Origin: Ctena decussata
Lineage: Eukaryota > Mollusca > Bivalvia > Lucinida > Lucinidae
Length of the DNA stretch: 64,000 nucleotides
Assembly: GCA_963989385.1 (NCBI GenBank)
Contig: OZ022499.1
Span: 76,446,203-76,510,202, forward strand
Direction: 5' to 3'
Part shown: in pieces, positions 47,501 through 56,500 of the stretch
Numbering within the stretch: the stretch's first letter is position 1
Layout of the letters: every line of letters begins with the position of its first letter
Program-made: the position numbers and the translations under genes
Notes under the pieces: model-generated
Seen by the model: the letters and a program-made list of their open reading frames with translations, nothing else
Told to the model about the DNA's origin: nothing
The model's database searches: none

Positions 47501-50500
47501 GGTCACTATAGCAAACAGTGGGCTCGACCAGTTGTCCCTGGACAACCTTCTAGTTCTTGCATACCTTTCTGTTTACAACCTTTGTAAACTATGAACTTCT
47601 TAAAAAGTACAGTTTTAGCATTTTAGAGAGTTCTTTTAAAATTTACGAGAAGCCAACATTTCAGCGACTGACGTTTGGTTCTTTATGTTAGCGTCTGGTC
47701 CAGGAGTAGCATACAGTGGCATCATTTTACAATTTTCATGACGTCACTGTTCTGAAAAAAAACAACGTCACTTGATAAAGTATTTATGTGAACTTCTATA
47801 CAACCATTGCATTAAATGCACATGAATAATTTGCGGTCCCGGGTGCGATAAGATTTATAGGTACAGTTGAGACACGTGGATATCCTCATCTGGTGTGTAA
47901 AAATAAAAGATCTTGACATAAAACTAAAATATAGAAATTTTTAGCGTTCCTTAAATTTTTTCAGGAACTAGCATCTACCTCAAGGGCAAGAACTCAAAAA
48001 TAAAAACTGTGTGTGCAGATCCACAGGTAACTAATTCTTTCACCTATGCATAATTGAAATGGAGGCTTAGTTCAAATGAGTCCAAAATATTGATACTAAA
48101 TGAAGTAGGCCATAAAATCTTCTGTTTGCTTCGTTAAGGGGCTTCTGGGCCCAGTTGTTCAAAACTAATAACATCGTTGGTTAATGTTTCATTACAATTT
48201 GCAAACTTTAGTATATCAAATACCCCAATATTTTTGATGGAAAAATAAGAGAAGCTTTACATCATTTCAACAAAAAATATCAGTGTATTTAGTTATATAG
48301 TCCTAAAACACTGAACCAGTTGTCCTCTTAACGAGTTTGTTAGGCTGGCAATGCTTTGAACTACTGGGCCCTGTAGAATACCTCATTAAGGATTGTTAAT
48401 GGGCATATTTCTGTAATTTCTGATGGAGTTATGGCACTTGTCAATGTCCAAAATGTGATGTTTTTATTGTATTTCCTTTACTCTATGTAATATTTTGGTG
48501 AAACTTCACAGAAATAATCAAAGTAGGAAAATAATTCTGGTACAATCATATTTTTGTCCCCAAGGATTATCTGCTCTTGCCTTAGTGATAAATTGGTAAA
48601 ATTACTTTACAATTGATAGCTTGTGACTTGCAGAAGCGAGACAGGTGTTACTTTTCTGGTGTCATCATCAGTGTCATACTCTTTGCATCAGGTTTTCAGC
48701 TTTAGCTATGCCACAAGATGCAGACAGAGGAGACGCTGCATTCCATGTAATTCTTGTGAATAACAGATTTTCTTCAAATGTGACATGTGTTTTGGTGTAT
48801 GGAATATCACACAAGGGATTGTTAACCTGCATAGTTTGATAATTAAGCCGCATCACAACAAAAAACCAACCAAGTGGCATGTGCACCCAGCAAGAACTCA
48901 GATCAGTCTGGGCATCTGCCCAATCTGATCAGAGTCTTTGCTGTGCATTTAAAGGGTAGGTAAGGGTCTAAGATACCTCTATGCCCTCAGCAATGGACTC
49001 TGGTCAGACTGGGCGGATACCCAGGCTGATCTGAGTCTTTGCTGGGCACACATGCCTCTTTGTTGATTTTATCGTTTAGTGGCTCATACTGTATGTGGCA
49101 GATTAAACCTGTTTTAGTATTGGACTGCATAGCACAGATGCATACAGTCTCCCTGTGGGAGATGTGTGTCATGCCACCCCACAGAGTGGCTCCCATCTAC
49201 ATTAAATCCCAAATGCCTACCACCCTTCCATCATGCAAGACTATCCCTAAGATCCTGAACAAAGAGTAGTAAAAGGACCGGCAGACCAGACTGACAGTGA
49301 ACTGATAGACTCATTCTAGAGGTCAAGAAATGTGAAATGCATATATATACAAAAAATTTAATTTTCTTAAGTGTTTTTGCCAAAATAATTTCATCACAGT
49401 TTTATTTAACCTTCAGGGCAGTGTTCTGTGTAACTGGTTCAAATACAGGAAGCTAGAAAGGTCAGAGGGCAGCTCAATTACGGAAGGTATAGGTCAAGGT
49501 CGTCTCACAGAGAACTTGAAAGGGGCGCCGATAGATGATGCCATGACGATAATGGATACAGATGTTGTTGAAATGGTATTTAGGAGAATGGGTACACTTT
49601 CAGGGGAAGCAACTTTTCTGTTTTCATTTTTGCCCATGTCAGTAGATGCCAACTCTTAAAGGAAAAGAATCTGCTCCTGTAGGAGCAGATTCTTTCTTTT
49701 AAGAGTAGACCTCTTTTAGAAAGGGGTTTTTCACTCAGGGAAGCAAACAGGAAGTCACAAAAGTTGCCTCTCTTTGAAAAAATGGAGGAAAACATGTACA
49801 GTCAAACCTGCTTATGTGGTCACCTCTATTAAGGGATCACCTGTCTTTTGCAACCACTTTTTCTGGGATTCTTGAACCAAATTATAGTGCAAATGAACCT
49901 GTATTAAGGAGTCACCTGTCTTAAGCAGCCACTTTTTGTCCTTCTCTTGGGTGACCCCTTAAGACAGGTTTGACTGTAGTTACTCTCATACCCCTTAAGA
50001 TTTATTTTTATATTTCAAAGCATGCAACAAATAATATACTCAAAAGCAAAAATAACGCATATTTTCCTTTTTGGTGTTTTTAAGTCAAAATAAAAATCTG
50101 CTGAAATTGACAAAACAAGGAAGATATTATCAATGCATGGACTACACTTTGTCGCAAACTTATTGAAATTTTATTTGTTTATTCATGCGTAACGAAAGCG
50201 TAAACAATGAAGGGGTCAATCTCAAAATTCACAAATACTGATCAGTTAGCTCAGTGTCTTGTACTGAGTTGTGCCTGGCTCCCAAACTGATGCCCTCTTT
50301 ATCTAGGACGCTACAATGTCTCAGAAACATCATCAAGAATTTTCAGCATTGGTAACTGGTTATAAACAAAGTTATGCCCCTTTGAGCAAATCCCGTAAAG
50401 TAGACAAGTTTTGCGATAGCAAAAAAAAAAGTTTGTGGATTTTCAGCAAACCGAATAGGAAATGGATTCCAATTCGGGTTAAATAAAAGGGTAAGTGGTC

Positions 50501-53500
50501 AGAAATAAATGGAGTGTGTAATGAAGGGAAGTAACTCTGTATGTCCTTCCAATAATGCAACCACAGATTGAACTTTTGGGCGCTGGATCCTTGAAATCAC
50601 TGGGCAAAATTAAATGAAAATCATACAGAATCTTTATCATAGAGGGCAGTCTACAGTAAGCGAATCAGAAGACAATTTTTTTTTCTAGGAAAACACTTTT
50701 ATCGGCTTTTAAATTTCGTAACTCAAACCGGAAGTGTGCAAAATACGTGCTCATTTCAAACCAAAATTTGTTTTAAACGGGTCCTTTACCCATAGCCTTA
50801 CTCATTTTGAATCCCAAATTACCAGATTTTTCTAATAATTTGATGATTCAGACGATTTTCAAAAACTTTGAAAAACTTTGGAAAAATGCATATTTTTGTA
50901 TGTGCGATTTAACTGTGTAAGAATCAAGTTTTAAACCGTTTTGTACCGTTTTCCAGTTGGGTACATTATGCCGAACTCACGTGCAGCAAAATTGTATTGA
51001 TAATTTATTGTTTGCCACTGTGAGCAAGAATTTCGTGATTTTTGCCTTTTTGATATTTTTTCAAAGTATTGCACTGTGACAAGAAAATGCTGCAGAACTT
51101 ATGGCCACGTATAGGCAAATCCCAGTATTAAGTTAAAAGTAAAATATCATTACATTTAATGAGGCAGAACAAGACACTAAAAATATGCGTTTCTTTTGCT
51201 GTTGAGTATATATAGACCCAGCTGAGGATTAATTGGTGATAATTCAGGGATATTTTTCAGTTCTTCATGGAAACATATGTTGTGACATCTCATTAAAACC
51301 ATCTCATCGAGATAGTTCTTCCATCACATTTAGATGGTTTTAATGACATGTCACAGGATCTGTTTTCACTGAGAAATAAAAAAAAAAATAAGAAAAAATG
51401 TCTTGCACACCAGATAAGGATATCCATGAGGATAATGTAAACTGACTATTCAAATGTCGTCCATGTTATCTCACTCAGGACAGGCAAAAAACCAATGCAT
51501 TGATAGTATAGATTCAGGCCTTTGGGCAGAAGTGAGAAAGCCAATCTCTGCTTGCAGAAGGTCAGACAATATGTCATTAGAAGCTCTGGGCCCAGTTGTT
51601 CAACGCCTATCAAGCTTGTTAAGAGGTCAATTCGTTAAGTGTTTTATGACTTTATGACCAAATACACTAATATTTTTTGTTGAAAAAAATGTGAGAAGCT
51701 TTTGCAATGCTAAAGGTTCTCACATTTTTCAACGAAAAAAAAAACTCATTATATTTGAGATTTTAACGTTTAAAATTTTACCGAAATGTTAACTAACGAT
51801 TTCATTAGTTTTGAACAACTGGGCCCAGGTTTTCACCTGCCTTTGCTTAATAATCAGTTTGATACAGGGAAATCTAAAAAAAAATAAAAACAAGATTTTG
51901 ACAAGAAATCAACAAGAACTGTGTTCTGTTAGAAAAAGAAAGTCAGTCTCTTAAATCTTTTGAAACTTTGCTCCCACACAGGGTATAATCTATTCCCCTA
52001 ATTTTCGCTTCCTGCAGAGACTGTACATCATATTTGGCTTCAGCCGAGACTGCCGCGAACTCTTGCTTCCTGCCGAGACTTCTGTACATGATAAATGGCT
52101 TCCTGCAGAGACTGTCGGCATGATTCTGCTTCCTGCCGAGGCTCTCGGCAGGAAGCAGAATCACGCGGACAGTCTCAGCAGGAAGCCATTTTTCGAGGAC
52201 AGTGGTTACTGCAAGAAGCAAGAGGTCGCGGACAGTCTCAGCGGAAGCCAAATATGATGGACAGTCTCTGCAGGAAGCCAAAATTGGCAGAATCGATTAT
52301 ACCCTGTGTCCCTGAGGGGCAAAATTTTATTTTTTTAATCTGAGACTTTGCATACATGTAAGCATGTCTTCAACATGCTGTTAGTCTTCAACATGCTGTT
52401 ATGGGACACACATGATCCTAAATCTATGAACAAATTTCAGACATTCCGGCTATTAGATGAAGAAGGGTTCTTTGTAGGTGCCTCTTCAGGGCTAAATGTT
52501 TCTGCAGCATATCAGCTTGCCAAAAAGATGGGGCCAGGACACACAATAGTTACCTGCCTTTGTGATACTGGACAGGTGAGTCTGCTCCCATAATTGTATA
52601 GATAATTATTGACCCTTTAAAATGCCAAAAAGCAGATGAAAAAATGTGTGTCTGCAAAGTTTAAAAAAATGCTTCGTCCATGTTTAATATTTTTTATCAT
52701 ATGACGTCACATCTGAGAGTGTAATAAAGCCCTGCATTAAAAACAATAATCAATTAGTGGATTAAATATGCAAATTACGTTGTAAGGTTATGCGTTGATG
52801 TCCATAAAACGTTGCGTTTTATAATGGGGAAATTGTGACGTTTTAATGCAAAATTTGCCAATAAAGTGCGATTTTAGTGTCATATGATAAAAAGCATCTT
52901 GCATTTGTGCTCCTGCAATATTGAATTTATTAAACTCGTTGGGGAAAACAGATAAGAAGCTTGGCACAGCCTCGCAGCTTATCGTTTCCCCCAACTCTTT
53001 TAATAAATTCAATAATACATGAGCACTCATGGAAGATCCTCTATATATTGAGAATTCAAAGGCAAGAGGACAAATAATGTAGATCAAGATAAGGCGGCTT
53101 GTTATGAGCCACCTCATCTGGATTTATGCTGTTTGCAAATTCAACTATTTTCCATTTGGCGCTTTGCGGGTTAAAACCCATATATCACCATATATCCCGT
53201 GTTTCCATAGATACTGACGTTGAGACGGACATGCCTTAAGAAACAGTGCAGACCCAGTAAAGTTACCAAAATGCGGTCACTCTTCAGCATTCAATTTTGA
53301 TCGTAGTTGTCCTTCAAATCTGATAGTGTTCAATTTTGATCAGCCATGGGTTTTTGTTATTGGTGAATTAAATATAAGCAAAACATCATATGACTGACCA
53401 AGTATCATGTTACAACACATTATGGTAAGCTCTGGAGAGCAATCAGTATTATAGGTCTACATGTAATACAGAAAATTAACATGAATATGTGAAGGCCACT

Positions 53501-56500
53501 ATAATTAAATGTTAAGGCAATATGACAATTTAGTAGAGAACGCAGTGGCAATGCTGAGGTAAAATAACCTTTAATGGCCCATCCCCTGCATGTAGGGCAG
53601 TGTGGCTTATAAATGACATGTGCATTATGTTAAAGGACCATGGCTGTACTAAAAGCTCACCTGTGAGCCTTCGGCTCAGGTGAGCTTAAAACGGCAGAAA
53701 AACTTGGAGATATCCCATTCACCTTAAAGCTATGTACGTCCTGTTGTTACATATGAATTTTTTGCAGTTGAACATGATTTGCTGGTGGCTGTATACTAAG
53801 TGAGATAATTATCAACGATACTGATTTAGTAATAAGACAGTTGTTTTTCCCTTCCAACAAATCTAGATCTGTCTTATAAGACAGATCTAGATTTTTTGGA
53901 AATTCGGAAGGGAAAAAAAAATCTTACTGCAGAATTGATATGACAGATTCAAATATTTTGGGTCATTTTGGAGTCTGGAGAGGGAAAAATGCCCCAGTCT
54001 CATAGCTAAATGAATATGATGTCTAAATACAGTCAATTCTCGATATCTGGAACACTGATATCTCAAAGTTCCTCTGATTTCAAGAATATAGTTTTGACAC
54101 ATTTCCTATTTTCATTTACATTTCAACTCCTATTATATCAAACTACTGATGTCTCAAAGTAATTTTCTGGACCAGAAAATTTACTTTGAGATGTCAGTAG
54201 TTTGGGATGAATTTCGACTTTGAGTTATCGAGAGTTGACTGTATTACTTAAGGAATGAATTTCATTTTTCTGAGGTTTATCGAAGTGTAAACTACATTGG
54301 GTCACGTGCAAAGTGAATGAACCCCGAAGGGGTTCATGTAAACTTTGCTAGTGACCCAATGTAGTTTACACTTCGATAAACATCAGAAAAATTAAGTTCA
54401 TTGCTTATATTTACATTCGTTTCAATCAAATCTTACATGAAAAATCTTCTATAAGCGCTAAAATTGAAGCAGTAAAACATGTACACGCAGTTTTTCTGCT
54501 GACAGCAGAACGGCGCGCATGACGTCATGACGTTGCTGACGTCCAATCAGGTTGTAGAGAGCTCTTGTTTATTTTGACGTCATTGACGTCGCGTGTCTCA
54601 ATGTAATTATTGGAATGTAAACTACACTACGTTCCAATGGTTTACTATAGGGCTTTTCAGTAAATACACCAAGAATGTAAATATTGAAAAATCAAGTTCA
54701 TAGTGGTCGGACCACGTAGCACAGTCAGTAGGACACCTGACTCATAGGTCAGAGGTCTTGGGTTCATATTCACATAATTTCATTTCTCCTTCCGCTGATT
54801 CAAGAAGGGCAGTTGTCAGTTCCTGGCGAAAGTATGTGCACTTAGTACTGGTTTACCGCCTAGGAGGTCTAAGCCTGCACAGGAATAGTGTGGTTAGGTT
54901 AACTGACCGTCCTGACATGACCATAGCTGTTTACCTTGGACGTAAAGCAACAAATCAATCAATCATATTTAAGTGCTGTGAAATCCACTTGAGAAAGTAT
55001 CAGTTATCACTTAATTCAAGAAAAATAAAAAGCTATTCTTTATTTTGTTACAGAGATACTATGCAAAGTTATTTAGTAAACAAGTGCTAGAAGAAAAAGG
55101 TAAGCAAAGAAAATTCTGGGCCTGGCTGTTCAAAGCATCGTTATCTTAAGAAAGTCATTAGTCAAGGTTTTGTCAAGTCACTTAGTATGCATAAAATCAA
55201 GTGTGCTAATATTTTTTGCTGAAAAATATATGAGAAGCTTTTGCAGTGCAAAAGCTTCTCAAATTTTTTTTGGCAAAAAATGGCAGTGTTTTGCATACAA
55301 TGGATTTCAAGTTTTAAGGTCTTGTAAAGTAATGATGTAATTAGTCTTGAACAACTATGCCCTGGTATTTATCTGCTCATCCTATTGACATGGGGACATG
55401 AAAAATTCAAAGACATTGTGCATGGAAGGAGTGCTCCAAAACATAAAATCTCAAAGGTACTGTATTTCTTCAGGTATAAGAAGGGTTTTTTCCTTTCCAA
55501 AACCTTTCCAAAAATCTATATCCATCTTATAAGATGATCTAGATTTTTGAAATTGTTTTGGAAAGGAAAACCCTGACTCGTAAAGGAAAAGTCCAACTTC
55601 TAGCAGAATTTTATAAGACTGATGTGGATATGTGGGGGCATTCTAGAGAGGGCTAAAAGCCTGTTTTGTAGCCAAATAAATACAGTAGTAGGAATGTTTC
55701 CTTGTCAACACTTACCCTACCCTTAGACTATAAAAGGAATGCCATTTCTGCTCTCAGAAAGTGTTTTTCACATAATAATGAGTCAGTTGTTTTGGGACAA
55801 TTTCCTAGGTCCATTCATCAAAACAAAAAGTCATAATCACCTTATTGTTCACACAAGTGTAAGACAACTTCTGTGGCTTGTTATCACAAATGCTTTTATC
55901 ACTATATTATCACTGTTTCTGCATTCAGACTAACAAAATTTGATTTATTATCAGGTCAATATTCAGGTCTCTGTCTGCTAAAAATGTTGCCCTGCCATAT
56001 ATTTTATTACATGCAAGACAAATGGATACACTGCCATGTCTTTTTGCCTTTTTTTTTAAAAAAAAAGAACTTTTGTGACCTCCTGTTTGCATCCCTGGGT
56101 GACAAATCCCTTCAAAATGAGATCTGCTGTTAAAGGAAAGAATTTGCTCCTCTAGAGGAGCAAATTCTTTCCTTTAAGAGTTGACCCCCGTTGAAATGGG
56201 AGGCAAAAATAAAATGACAGAGTTGCTTCCCCTGAAAGTGTGCTAACAGAGCTATGACAATTTTACACTCATTTCAGGTTTGCTCTTAAAGGAAAGAATT
56301 TGCTCCTAGAGTAGTGAATTCTTTTCCTTAATGATTTGACCTCCATTGAAATGGGAGGCAAAAGTAAAAATGACAGAGTTGCTTCCCCTGGTAGATGAAA
56401 AATCTATACTAAAATAACTATGGGGTCAAGTCAGGTAAATTCTGACAGCAGGTAAATTCAGACAGTGACATTGTTTCCTTTATATGTCAGTTGTTTGGAA

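Noticed and set aside
51976..52311. CRISPR-like repeats with regular spacers
   Set aside because: Repeats are imperfect, spacers are 11-18 bp, the arms mirror each other with the same spacers, a second locus has the same spacers in order, and the genome is animal.
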